Assembly: GCF_000308575.1 (NCBI RefSeq)
Contig: NZ_BAFZ01000163.1
Span: 1-64,000, forward strand
Direction of reading: 5' to 3'
Length of the DNA: 64,000 nt
Origin: Nocardia exalbida NBRC 100660
Lineage (GTDB): Bacteria > Actinomycetota > Actinomycetes > Mycobacteriales > Mycobacteriaceae
A model generated the notes under the pieces. The model had not been told where the DNA came from and made no database searches. It was given only the letters and a program-made list of their open reading frames with translations. This document shows, one piece after another, positions 34,666 through 42,962 of the stretch; position 1 is the first letter of the stretch, and every line of letters begins with the position of its first letter. The position numbers and the translations under genes are program-made.

Positions 34666-35688
34666 ATGAGCGTGAGAGCGCACAGCAGGTTTCTGATCGG
34701 CGCGATAGTCGCCGCGACGGTGGCGATGCTGCTGACCGCGTGCGGCGGCGGGGAGGTCCGTACGTCCGGCGGTGTGCCGGTCCTGCGTTATCAAGGCTGG
34801 GCGTCTCAAGTCGTCATTCCGGAACTCGCGGAAGATCTCGGCTTCTTCGACGGCAAAGTGAAGCTCGAGTGGCAAGGCAATACCATCAGCGGTCCGCAGG
34901 ACATCCAATCGGCGGCGACCGGTCAGGTCGACTTCGGCGGTGCGTTCGGGGGCGCGGTGGCCAAGCTGGCGCAGGGCGGCGCGCCGATTACGGCCGTGGT
35001 GAACTACTACGGTTCCGACGAGAAGACGTTCACCGGATTCTATGTTCCCGAGAACAGCCCGATCAAGACTCCGAAAGATCTGCTGGACAAGAAGATCGGA
35101 GTGAATACGCTGGGCGGCCAGTCCGAGGCGGATATCCACACCGCGTTGAAGAAGGTCGGTTTCGACGACCAACAGATCAAGTCGGTTCAACTGGTGGTGT
35201 TGCCCCCGCCGAACACCGAGGACGCCGTTCGGCGCGGGCAGGTCGACGTCGCCGCGTTGAGCGGGCAGTTCCAGCAGCGGGCGATCGCCAACGGCGGACT
35301 CCGTCCGGTGTTCACCGACTACGAGGAATTCGGTCCGTTCAACGGCGGTCAGTACGTTTTCCGCAACGACTTCATCGCCAAGAATCCCGACAGTGTCCGG
35401 GCATTCGTCGACGGTGTCGCCAAAGCCATCGAATGGCAGAAGACGACCCCGCGCGAGCAGGTGATCGCGGAGTTCACCGAGATCATCGAGAAGCGGAAGC
35501 GATCGGGGGAGGACGCCTCGTCGGTGAAGTACTGGTTGTCGGTCGGGGTGCCCGCCGCCAGCGGCGTCATCACCGACGCCGACTTTGTGCGCTGGGAGGC
35601 TTGGCTGCGAGATACCGGCGCGATCAACGGTTCGTTCGATCCTTCGAAGTTCTACACCAACCAATACAACCCGTACGCGCCGAAGTAG
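34666..35688 (+). CDS. Orphan ABC substrate-binding lipoprotein (NitT/TauT/SsuA-like)
   Basis: The product has 340 residues. The signal peptide ends in a lipobox, LLTACGGGE, so Cys is lipidated near residue 25. The mature protein is a type 2 periplasmic-binding fold with VLRYQGWASQVVIPELAEDL, the ATGQVDFGGAFGGA hinge and LDKKIGVNTLGGQSE. Family members bind sulfonates, nitrate, taurine or pyrimidine precursors. No permease or ATPase gene is adjacent, so it probably works with components encoded elsewhere. GAGGAGAG upstream fixes the start, and a strong terminator follows directly. Confidence 0.88.
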   Translation: MSVRAHSRFLIGAIVAATVAMLLTACGGGEVRTSGGVPVLRYQGWASQVVIPELAEDLGFFDGKVKLEWQGNTISGPQDIQSAATGQVDFGGAFGGAVAKLAQGGAPITAVVNYYGSDEKTFTGFYVPENSPIKTPKDLLDKKIGVNTLGGQSEADIHTALKKVGFDDQQIKSVQLVVLPPPNTEDAVRRGQVDVAALSGQFQQRAIANGGLRPVFTDYEEFGPFNGGQYVFRNDFIAKNPDSVRAFVDGVAKAIEWQKTTPREQVIAEFTEIIEKRKRSGEDASSVKYWLSVGVPAASGVITDADFVRWEAWLRDTGAINGSFDPSKFYTNQYNPYAPK

Positions 35689-35695
35689 TGCGCGA

Positions 35696-35745
35696 GACAG
35701 GTCGGGCTCCCGCTGTGCCGCGAGAGCCCGACCTGTCGGATTTTT
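35696..35745 (+). terminator. Rho-independent terminator
   Basis: A 14-base-pair perfect stem (GACAGGTCGGGCTC at 35696-35709 with 35724-35737) is followed by GGA and a run of five T (35741-35745). This is the only terminator in the window with a clear T-run. Confidence 0.88.
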
Positions 35746-36251
35746 CGATGCGGAGCCGAGCCTCGTCTCGCGTATTTCGTATCGCCGCACAGGTATTCGA
35801 CCTGCCACAGATGCTCCTCGTCCGCCGAGCGTCCGAAGAACGCCGCACACCACCGCAGGACCGAATCTCAACCGGACAAAGCGCAAACCTCCTGGTGGGG
35901 ACGCCGAACCGCAATCCGACGTATGCCCGATATCGCCTGCCGAGCGACATGCGTCGGACCGGTTCGATCATGGTGACGGTCATCCGATCGACCATTGGAA
36001 CAATCGGGCGCCATTGCGTGTTGCCACTGGTGCCGCTACTGTTGATGCAGTCTCCATCTTGTGGATGTAGGTGACAGTTCCCTCCCACAAGAGTCCACAT
36101 TCGCCACGGCGGTCTCGCATGCCGTGCCCACGGCACCGCGCTCGGACCGGATGGCTCCGGCCACAGCACACCGGCGCCGCAGCGAGCGTCATTCCCAGCA
36201 GGCGGCATTCATGGCGATCCGCCGCGTCCACAACTCACCAGGAGTAAATCC
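35746..36251 (+). other. Long leader region upstream of the Rho paralogue
   Basis: About 500 bases without a supported gene. It is C-rich and less structured in its 3' half (about 36075-36245), the kind of sequence Rho binds. rho genes elsewhere are often autoregulated by premature termination in the leader, so this region may serve that purpose. That is inference. Confidence 0.4.
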
Positions 36252-37406
36252 ATGCAGCACAACGATATTCGCAGACAAGACAACGCAACCGGAGAGAACC
36301 GCACGACATCGGTCACGGGCATCCTCGATGTCACCGACAACCATGCCTCGCTGCACGTCGAGGGCTACCTGCCCGGACCGCACGATGCTCATGTGCCCGC
36401 GCGCTCGATCCGCGAGTACGGCCTTCGCCGCGGCGATATCGTCACCGGCACAGTCGGATCCAAGCGGGAAGGCACGAAACTCGCACCGCTGGTCGCAGTC
36501 GGCAGCGTCAACGGCCTGCCTCCGGGCAATGCCGGGTCGCGACCGCACTTCGCCGACTTGGTCCCCATCTATCCGCAGGACCGCATACGGCTGGAGACCG
36601 AGCCGCACGAGCTGACCACTCGCGTCACCGATCTGGTGATGCCGATCGGCAAGGGCCAGCGCGCGATGGTCGTCGCACCGCCCAAGGCGGGCAAGACGTC
36701 CGCGTTGCAATCCATCGCGCACGGCATCGCCAAGAATCATCCCGAGTGCCACATGATGCTGGTGCTGGTCGGGGAACGCCCGGAAGAGGTGACCGACCTG
36801 TCCCGCGCGGTGCCGGCCGAGGTCGCCGCCGCGACCTTCGACCAGCCTGCCCGCGAACACATCGCGCTCGCCGAATTGGCCATCGAACGCGCCAAACGTC
36901 TCGTCGAAATGGGCCGCGACGTGGTCGTGCTGCTGGACTCGCTGACCCGGCTGGCCCGTGCCTACAACCTGGCGGCCGCCGGGTCCGGCCGGATCCTCTC
37001 CGGTGGCGTCGACGCCGGGGCGCTCGCGCCACCGAAGAGATTCCTCGGCGCCGCCCGCAATATCGAGAACGGCGGCTCGCTCACCATCATCGCCACCGCG
37101 CTGGTCGAGACCGGCTCGCTGGCCGACACCGTGATCTTCGAGGAGTACAAGGGCACCGGAAACGCCGAACTGAAGCTCGATCGGCACCTCGCCGACCGCC
37201 GCCTGTTCCCCGCGATCGACATCGACCGGTCGAGTACCCGCAAAGAGGAACTGCTGCTCACCGCCGATGAGCTCGCCGCCACTCGATCCCTCCGCAAGAC
37301 CCTGTCGGGCCGCGACCCGCAGCAAGCGCTCGAACTGCTGCTGACCGGCATGAGGCAAACCGAGACCAATCCGGAATTCCTGACCCAGATCCGCAACGCG
37401 GGCTGA
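36252..37406 (+). CDS. Transcription termination factor Rho, short paralogue
   Basis: The product has 384 residues. It has a small OB-type RNA-binding domain (about 18-90) and the RecA-like ATPase core. Walker A is APPKAGKTSA (142-151), followed by GERPEEVTDL, Walker B VVVLLDSLTRLARA (about 224-237) and the R-loop GGVDAGALAPPKRFLGAARN (251-270). The main actinobacterial Rho is much longer, with a large charged N-terminal insert missing here, so this is likely a second, accessory Rho. AGGAG eight bases upstream fixes the ATG. A terminator hairpin follows. Confidence 0.92.
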   Translation: MQHNDIRRQDNATGENRTTSVTGILDVTDNHASLHVEGYLPGPHDAHVPARSIREYGLRRGDIVTGTVGSKREGTKLAPLVAVGSVNGLPPGNAGSRPHFADLVPIYPQDRIRLETEPHELTTRVTDLVMPIGKGQRAMVVAPPKAGKTSALQSIAHGIAKNHPECHMMLVLVGERPEEVTDLSRAVPAEVAAATFDQPAREHIALAELAIERAKRLVEMGRDVVVLLDSLTRLARAYNLAAAGSGRILSGGVDAGALAPPKRFLGAARNIENGGSLTIIATALVETGSLADTVIFEEYKGTGNAELKLDRHLADRRLFPAIDIDRSSTRKEELLLTADELAATRSLRKTLSGRDPQQALELLLTGMRQTETNPEFLTQIRNAG

Positions 37407-37456
37407 GACGATGCGCTGTTCGACGAGATGCCTCGCAGGTGTTCTGCCGACCTGAT

Positions 37457-37485
37457 GTGTTCGGCGCCCGCCGGGCGCCGAACAC
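37457..37485. terminator. Bidirectional hairpin terminator
   Basis: GTGTTCGGCGCCC pairs perfectly with its complement over 13 base pairs, with a three-base loop. It lies between the convergent Rho and DyP peroxidase genes. Confidence 0.8.
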
Positions 37486-37488
37486 GTC

Positions 37489-38697
37489 TCACGCCTCGAA
37501 CAGTGATTGCCCGAGATAGCCGCCCGGTGCCGCGACCCCGGGCGGGATCACGAACACCGCGGAACCGACCGGCGTCGTCCACACATTGAGCGCGTCGAAT
37601 TCCGCGAGCCTGCGCTGTACCGGAACGAACTGCGTGTCCACGTCGCGCTGATAGGCGGCGAACAGCAGACCCGAGTTGGAGATCCCGCCCGGCGCGGGCG
37701 CGTCGTCGTAGTTGTAACCGCGACGCAGGAAACGCTCGCCGTCGTGTGTGTGATGAGCCCGGGCGATGTGCGACGACGGGGGGATGACGGGTATCCCGTT
37801 CGCGTCGACGGCCGTGAAGTCCGGTTCGTCGAGCTCGTCGGTTCCGGTCAGCGGAGCACCGTTGGCAACGGTGCGGCCGATGGTGAGTTCCCTTTCCTCT
37901 CGGTCGATTCGGTCCCAGGTGTCCAATGTCATCGCGATCCGCCGCAGCACGCACGAGGTGCCGCCGCTGAGCCAGGGCTGGATCGCGCCGTCGTCCCACA
38001 CCAGGCGGGCGAACTCCGGTGTGCCGGGAGCGAGGTTCACCGTGCCGTCCACCTGGCCCATCAGGTTGCGCGGCGTCCCGCCCGGCGCGGCATCGCGAAA
38101 TCCACGCTGCACCCAGCGCACGGTGACCAGCGACGACACGCTCCGGCACAGCACACGCACCGCGTGTGACACCGTGGTCGCCTCATCGGCGCACACCTGC
38201 AGGAGCAGGTCGCCTCCGCTCCAGGCGGCTTCGAGCCGGTCGATGGGGAACGGGGGCAACGGCCGCAGCCAGGACGGCCTGCGGTGCTCGACGCCGGCCG
38301 CCGGGAACACCGCGGGCCCGAAACCCACGGTGATGGTGAGCCGCGCCGGACGCTGCGCCAGTTCGGGCTCGGTGTCCGCGAGGGCGGGCCGCCCCTGGGT
38401 GAGCCGGGCGGCGTCGCCGGTCCATATCTTCAGCAGTCCGACGAGGTCCTCGCGCCGGACTCCCGCCCTCAGATCGAATGCGACGAACGCCGCGTGCGCT
38501 TGCGCCACGGTGTCGATCCCGGCTTGGTGCGGTCCGTAGAACGGCACCGCCGCGTCCCACGGCGCCGGATCGGGCCCCCGCTGTCCGATGCGGGCGGCGG
38601 CGAGCCCGGCACCGGCGACGCCTGCCGCGGCGGCACCGCCGCCCAGCAGGCGCCGCCGGTTGATCCGTGCGGGTCGCGGTCCGTTCCGCTCAGCCAC
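37489..38697 (-). CDS. Tat-exported DyP-type peroxidase (EfeB-like)
   Basis: The product has 402 residues. The N-terminus contains RINRRRLLGGGAAAAGVAGA, a twin-arginine signal. The DyP hallmark GxxDG is present as MGQVDGTVN (about 215-223), and the proximal haem His is in the HIARAHHTHD region (about 310). These enzymes use H2O2 with haem to oxidise dyes and phenols; EfeB-type members act in iron uptake. The start overlaps the upstream PCu(A)C gene by eight bases, so the two are coupled. Export folded with haem fits the Tat signal. Confidence 0.93.
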   Translation of the reverse strand: MAERNGPRPARINRRRLLGGGAAAAGVAGAGLAAARIGQRGPDPAPWDAAVPFYGPHQAGIDTVAQAHAAFVAFDLRAGVRREDLVGLLKIWTGDAARLTQGRPALADTEPELAQRPARLTITVGFGPAVFPAAGVEHRRPSWLRPLPPFPIDRLEAAWSGGDLLLQVCADEATTVSHAVRVLCRSVSSLVTVRWVQRGFRDAAPGGTPRNLMGQVDGTVNLAPGTPEFARLVWDDGAIQPWLSGGTSCVLRRIAMTLDTWDRIDREERELTIGRTVANGAPLTGTDELDEPDFTAVDANGIPVIPPSSHIARAHHTHDGERFLRRGYNYDDAPAPGGISNSGLLFAAYQRDVDTQFVPVQRRLAEFDALNVWTTPVGSAVFVIPPGVAAPGGYLGQSLFEA

Positions 38698-39262
38698 CGT
38701 GCGCGGGGGTCTGCGCGCCGGCGTGTGACTCGCCGCCCGCGTGATCGGGCACGTAATTCTCCTGGTTGCCCGCGAAGTCGCGCACCTGGGCGGTGAATGT
38801 CGTGCTCGAGCCGTCGTCGAAGGTCAGCGTGAGCGACGTCTCCGATCCGGTGCGCAGTGGTCCGTGCAGGTCCATGAACATGATGTGGTCGCCGCCGGGC
38901 CGCAGTCGGGTGCGGCCGTGCGCGGGGACGACGAATCCGCCGCGTTTGGGCCGCATCGCCTTCGTCCCGTTCGCGTCGGTGACCACTTCGTGCAGCTCGA
39001 TCCGGCCGGAGGCGGGACTGGTGGCCGAGACGATGGTGCGGGGGGTGTCGCCGCTGTTGATCAGGTCGCCGAACGCGGCCGACATCCCGCTGTCGGCCGC
39101 CTTGACCCACTGGTCGGCAATCGTCACGGCATCGGCTGATGCGACGGTGTCGGTCTTGTCGGCCGACGAGCACGCGGTCAGCAGAAGGGGCACCGCCGCG
39201 GCGGCGATCGCGCCCCGCAGGAGGCGAGCGATGCGTGGTGAAGTGAAGGTATCGACAAACAT
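38690..39262 (-). CDS. PCu(A)C copper chaperone lipoprotein
   Basis: The product has 190 residues. The lipobox LLLTACSS predicts lipid anchoring near residue 31. The copper(I) motif H-x10-M-x21-H-x-M is present as LHEVVTDANGTKAM, then GDHIMFMDL. Such proteins deliver copper to cytochrome oxidase or other cuproproteins outside the membrane. The C-terminus is His/Gly-rich. GGAG six bases upstream fixes the ATG. It is first in an operon with a DyP peroxidase; this partnership is seen in several actinobacteria but its logic is unclear. Confidence 0.9.
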   Translation of the reverse strand: MFVDTFTSPRIARLLRGAIAAAAVPLLLTACSSADKTDTVASADAVTIADQWVKAADSGMSAAFGDLINSGDTPRTIVSATSPASGRIELHEVVTDANGTKAMRPKRGGFVVPAHGRTRLRPGGDHIMFMDLHGPLRTGSETSLTLTFDDGSSTTFTAQVRDFAGNQENYVPDHAGGESHAGAQTPAHGG

Positions 39263-39618
39263 GAGAACTCCGGAAGTTTCGTGCGATGTGGTGTGGTGCG
39301 CCGACGAGACGTGAGGCGTCGACCGACCCGCCGGTGGGCCTGCCGGTCCGTCACCGGGTGCTGTCGGCCGGCGCAGCCCACTCGTGGAGGGACGTCACCG
39401 GACCGGCGGAGGCGGGCGTTCTCCCGAACGCCACAACCACTGGGGGACTCGCCGAAATAGACCGCGGCTCACTGAATCTCGTGGCGAACCGCTGTGCCGT
39501 GCTACGAACTGCGGTGGCATTCGCTGATTCGGAGAGGTTCCGAGCCGCGTGGACGATGTCGATCCGATTCGCGTCGCGGGGCGGTGAGCCCGCGATGCTC
39601 GTCGGCGCGAGGAAGAGG
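39263..39618. other. Intergenic region upstream of the copper chaperone
   Basis: About 356 bases. It should hold the promoter of the PCu(A)C-DyP operon. No gene or clear repeat is seen; a small GTGGTGTGGTGCGC stretch is the only simple-sequence element. Confidence 0.4.
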
Positions 39619-40146
39619 TCAGGCCCGGAGTGGTGGACCGCGCAGTCCGGAGCCCGAACCGAGCAGCAGGCGCCGTGGATGCGGTAGCGCCCGGCCGACG
39701 GCGAACGAGCCGAGCCGGACCGGTGCGCTGGGCCCGGCGGCGAGCACGCGCACCGCGTGCCGCACCTCGGAAACCGCCCGCAGCACACCTTGTTCGGCGG
39801 CGCGGATGAGCAGCGCGCCGAGCGGAACGGCCGCCAGATGCGTCGAGAGCATCGCCGACGTGGTGCCCGCGTGGTGGTGATGGCCGGCCGACAGGGTGGA
39901 TGCGACGTGCGCGACGGCTTGCCCCACCGCCAGCGTCGCCATGATCTCGCCCGGTCCACGCCGCTGCGGCCGCGTACCGGCCAGCACGCCCACCGCCGCG
40001 CACGCGGCGATCAGCAGGGCGATCGGCGCGGCGCCGGGAGACAGCGCGCCGCCGCCGAGCGCGTGCGCCGCGATGCTCACCGCCCCGGCCGCGGATCCGA
40101 CGAACGCGCCGCGCATCCGCGCCGCTACTACCGCCGGATTGTCCAC
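39619..40146 (-). CDS. Membrane protein with a His cluster
   Basis: The product has 175 residues with about four hydrophobic segments. Between segments lies STLSAGHHHHAGTTSAM (about 84-100), a His cluster that could bind copper or nickel, in keeping with its copper-chaperone neighbour downstream. The GTG start at 40146 is uncertain and no strong ribosome binding site is visible. Similar small membrane proteins accompany PCu(A)C genes in actinobacteria, but I cannot name a function. Confidence 0.65.
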   Translation of the reverse strand: MDNPAVVAARMRGAFVGSAAGAVSIAAHALGGGALSPGAAPIALLIAACAAVGVLAGTRPQRRGPGEIMATLAVGQAVAHVASTLSAGHHHHAGTTSAMLSTHLAAVPLGALLIRAAEQGVLRAVSEVRHAVRVLAAGPSAPVRLGSFAVGRALPHPRRLLLGSGSGLRGPPLRA

Positions 40147-40290
40147 CGGCTCATACTACTTCCTGTCGTAGCGGTGACCGGCGCCGGATCGAGTTCATGC
40201 CCGGGCCGTCGGGTCTGGCGCGAGCCCGGGCTGTTCGGACCGAATCGGTTTGCTGGGCAATGTCTCTGCGCAACAGCGACGGCGGCCCGC

Positions 40291-41004
40291 TCAGATCGTG
40301 AGGGCCGCGTAGACGAGGTTGTGGTCGGATACCCCGCCGACGTCGTCGACCGCCGCCGCCGTGACGGTCGCGCCGTGCACCACCACGTGGTCGATGTACT
40401 GCGACTTCGGGCCCGAATCGCGCGGGCGGGTGGGGATGGCGTCCGCGGCGTATTCGGCGACGACGAAGGCGTCACCCAACCCGGCGGCGACGGAGGCGCG
40501 GTCGATGTTGAAGTCACCCAGCACCACCGCGGCGTTCGGCGATGCGTCGGTGGCGAGTTCGGCCAGACGGGTGAGCTGGTCGGTGCGCCGCCGGTCACCG
40601 GTCACGTGGGTGGCGATCACGGTCAGGCCGCCCGCGTCGACGACGAGAGCGCCTTTACCGCGGTCCTGGGCAAAGGATTCGGCGGTGACCTCACGGCTCG
40701 GCTCGGCGGTGAGCACGACCAGATATTCGCCGCCGTCGAGCAGGGAGCTGGGGACGCGCCGCGGGGTCGGCAACCGCTGATACCGCATCGCGTGGATCGT
40801 CCGGCCCGGCAGCGCCATTCGCAGGCCGGCCAACTGATCGCCGCTGACCTCCTGTAACGCGATAATCCGTTCGGTGCGTTCGGCCACCCGCGCGGTCACC
40901 GCGGCGATCCGCGCCCCCTCGTCCGGCCATCGGGTAGCGACGTCCTCGTACCAGTTCTCGGCGTGCACGCGATGCAGAACATTCCAAGTGGCCACCGTGA
41001 TCAC
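40291..41004 (-). CDS. Endonuclease/exonuclease/phosphatase-family protein
   Basis: The product has 237 residues. The catalytic motifs of the family are in order: ATWNVLH, ALQEVSGDQ, GGLTVIATHVTGD, VVLGDFNID and a final GVSDHNLVYA. Members cleave phosphodiesters in nucleic acids or lipids using a metal ion. There is no signal peptide, so it acts in the cytoplasm. GTG 41004 with GAAG close upstream is the likely start. It lies 65 bases after the TetR gene on the same strand and could share its transcript. Substrate unknown. Confidence 0.87.
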   Translation of the reverse strand: MITVATWNVLHRVHAENWYEDVATRWPDEGARIAAVTARVAERTERIIALQEVSGDQLAGLRMALPGRTIHAMRYQRLPTPRRVPSSLLDGGEYLVVLTAEPSREVTAESFAQDRGKGALVVDAGGLTVIATHVTGDRRRTDQLTRLAELATDASPNAAVVLGDFNIDRASVAAGLGDAFVVAEYAADAIPTRPRDSGPKSQYIDHVVVHGATVTAAAVDDVGGVSDHNLVYAALTI

Positions 41005-41069
41005 CTTCGCGATGGTATGCGACCCGGGTGGAACGGGTTACGGCGCGGGCTGCGCCGCCCTCGGCGCGC

Positions 41070-41699
41070 TCAGCCCGCGCCCCGGATGTCGATGCCCTGC
41101 TGGAGCGAGGCCACCGCGCGATCGAGGATGCGGTGCAGGGCCGGAATCGAATGGTCCGCGCCCATCATCCAGTGGTCGAGGCCGACGCCGAAGGCCGCGA
41201 AACAGGCCGCGGCCGTGAGCTGCGGCCGCAGATCGCCGGCGGGGAGCCCGGCTCGGGCGGCGAAGTTCAGCGCCATCGCGCGCTGGCGTCCGAGGGCGCC
41301 GATGAAGTTCTCCCGGCGCAATTCGGGGTTGCCGACCAGCAGCTGCCTGGCCCGGCGCGCCGTGTCCGCTTGGCGGTGGCGTGCCGGGGCGTCCTGCTCA
41401 TCGAGCAAGAAGTCGCGCAATGCCGCGCGCAGCGCGGTCAGCACCGATTCGCTCACCGGGCGCCGGTCGACGGCGGCGAGCAGTTGCGCCATCAGGTCTT
41501 CCTCGTGGCTGAAGACCACCGCGAGCTTCGAGGGGAAATGGCGATGGAAGGTGCGCCGCGAGACCTGCGCGGCGTCGGCGATCTGCTGCACGGTGGTCTG
41601 CTCGAACCCGTGCAGTTCGAACAGCCGCAGCGCCGCCTCGACCAACTCCCGGCGCACTCGCGTCTTCTCGCGTTCGCGTGGACCGTTCACGCCCGTCAT
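41070..41699 (-). CDS. TetR-family transcriptional regulator
   Basis: The product has 209 residues. The N-terminal helix-turn-helix (about 15-62) contains ELVEAALRLFELHGFEQTTV, QQIADAAQVSRRTFHRHFP. The rest is a helical ligand-binding domain. It is divergent from a secreted lipase gene, and two TGTC-N7-GACA palindromes lie between them, so it probably represses both. The ligand is unknown; a fatty acid or ester-derived signal would fit the target. Confidence 0.92.
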   Translation of the reverse strand: MTGVNGPREREKTRVRRELVEAALRLFELHGFEQTTVQQIADAAQVSRRTFHRHFPSKLAVVFSHEEDLMAQLLAAVDRRPVSESVLTALRAALRDFLLDEQDAPARHRQADTARRARQLLVGNPELRRENFIGALGRQRAMALNFAARAGLPAGDLRPQLTAAACFAAFGVGLDHWMMGADHSIPALHRILDRAVASLQQGIDIRGAG

Positions 41700-41733
41700 G
41701 TCCGCAGCTCTCTTCGCGATGTCCCGACGTTGA

Positions 41734-41748
41734 TGTCTCAGAGTGACA
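41734..41748. promoter_or_regulatory. Candidate TetR operator 1
   Basis: TGTC-N7-GACA (TGTCTCAGAGTGACA), inside the tetR/lipase intergenic region, close to the TetR start. A second copy of the same pattern lies 39 bases away. Confidence 0.55.
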
Positions 41749-41771
41749 CTTTAGCCGATTGTCGGGTTAGA

Positions 41772-41788
41772 GTGTCTCATCGAGACAC
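41772..41788. promoter_or_regulatory. Candidate TetR operator 2
   Basis: GTGTCTC-ATC-GAGACAC is a perfect inverted repeat with 7-base arms and contains the same TGTC-N7-GACA pattern as operator 1. It is 28 bases before the lipase start, placed to block its promoter or translation initiation region. Confidence 0.65.
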
Positions 41789-41815
41789 CACGCCGACGAT
41801 CGAGAGGTGACGCCC

Positions 41816-42952
41816 ATGTCGGTGCGACGTGCGGGAATTACCGTGGCCATGGCGGCGCTGCTGTGCGCGGGGGCCCAGATGGGTCCGGCGGTGGCCGATC
41901 CTGCGGGGCCGGGGTCGGCGCCGGGCACGGTCGCCACCGATGCGGCGATGCCCGAACCGCTCTGGATCGAGGGCGCGGGCGCGGCCCATCGCCTGACGTA
42001 CTGGACCCGGACCTCCGACGACCGGCCCGCGCTGTCCAGCGGTGCCGTCTTCGTGCCCGCGGGCACGCCGCCGAGCGGTGGCTGGCCGGTGCTGTCCTGG
42101 GAACACGGAACCGTCGGCCTCGCCGACGAATGCGCGCCTTCCACCGCGGGTCGCAGCAAACGTGACCTCGACTACCTGGCGACCTGGATGCGCCAGGGTT
42201 ACGCCGTCGTCGCGACCGACTACATCGGTCTGGGCACCCCGGGACCGCACGCGTACCTGGACGGACGTGCCGAGGCGCACGCGGCGATCGACATGGTGCG
42301 TGCGGCTCGCGCGGCCGACGATTCGCTGTCGTCGAAATGGGTGGCGATCGGGCAGTCGCAAGGCGGCGGCGCCGCGGTGTTCACCGCGTCACTGGCCACG
42401 GAATACGCACCCGACCTCGACTATCGCGGCGCCGTCGCCACCGGCCCGGCCTCCAATATCGTCGAGGCCGCTTCCTTCCTCGGACCAGGTGTGCCCGCGA
42501 TCGGCAACGCGCACCTCACCGCCTACATCGCGTACGTGATGAACGGATTGAAGGCGGCGCGACCAGGCTTCGATCTGGACAGCTATCTCAGCCCGGTCGG
42601 CAGGCAATTGGCGACCGCCGCGGAGTCGCTGTGCTTCCAGCCGCTCGCCGATCGCGCGCAGGGAATCTCGGTCGACCAGTTGTTCTCCCGCCCGCTCGCC
42701 GACGGCGATTTCGTCGCCACGGCGCGGCCGGTCATGGACGTCCCGCTGACGGGATACGACCGGCCGCTGTTCATCGGGCAGGGCACCAACGACACCGACG
42801 TCCCCGCCCCGTTGACCGCGAAGCTGGTCATCGATCTGGAATCGCACGGTGTCCGGCCCGACGTCCACGTGTACGCGGGGAAGGATCACAGCGCCACGAT
42901 GGCCGCTTCGTTGCCGCACAGCATTCCGTTCGTCGCGCGCCTGTTCGCCTGA
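41816..42952 (+). CDS. Secreted lipase (LIP family alpha/beta hydrolase)
   Basis: The product has 378 residues. A signal peptide of about 28 residues ends AVA-DPA. The nucleophile elbow is GQSQGG (Ser181), the oxyanion segment is SWEHGTVG, and the likely acid and His are in IGQGTNDTDVPAP and AGKDHSATM. This pattern matches secretory lipases that cleave triacylglycerols and other esters outside the cell. ATG 41816 follows GAGAGG and is preferred over GTG 41807. The divergent TetR gene and the two operators indicate repression in the absence of a signal. Confidence 0.92.
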   Translation: MSVRRAGITVAMAALLCAGAQMGPAVADPAGPGSAPGTVATDAAMPEPLWIEGAGAAHRLTYWTRTSDDRPALSSGAVFVPAGTPPSGGWPVLSWEHGTVGLADECAPSTAGRSKRDLDYLATWMRQGYAVVATDYIGLGTPGPHAYLDGRAEAHAAIDMVRAARAADDSLSSKWVAIGQSQGGGAAVFTASLATEYAPDLDYRGAVATGPASNIVEAASFLGPGVPAIGNAHLTAYIAYVMNGLKAARPGFDLDSYLSPVGRQLATAAESLCFQPLADRAQGISVDQLFSRPLADGDFVATARPVMDVPLTGYDRPLFIGQGTNDTDVPAPLTAKLVIDLESHGVRPDVHVYAGKDHSATMAASLPHSIPFVARLFA

Positions 42953-42962
42953 GCCGGGGCGC

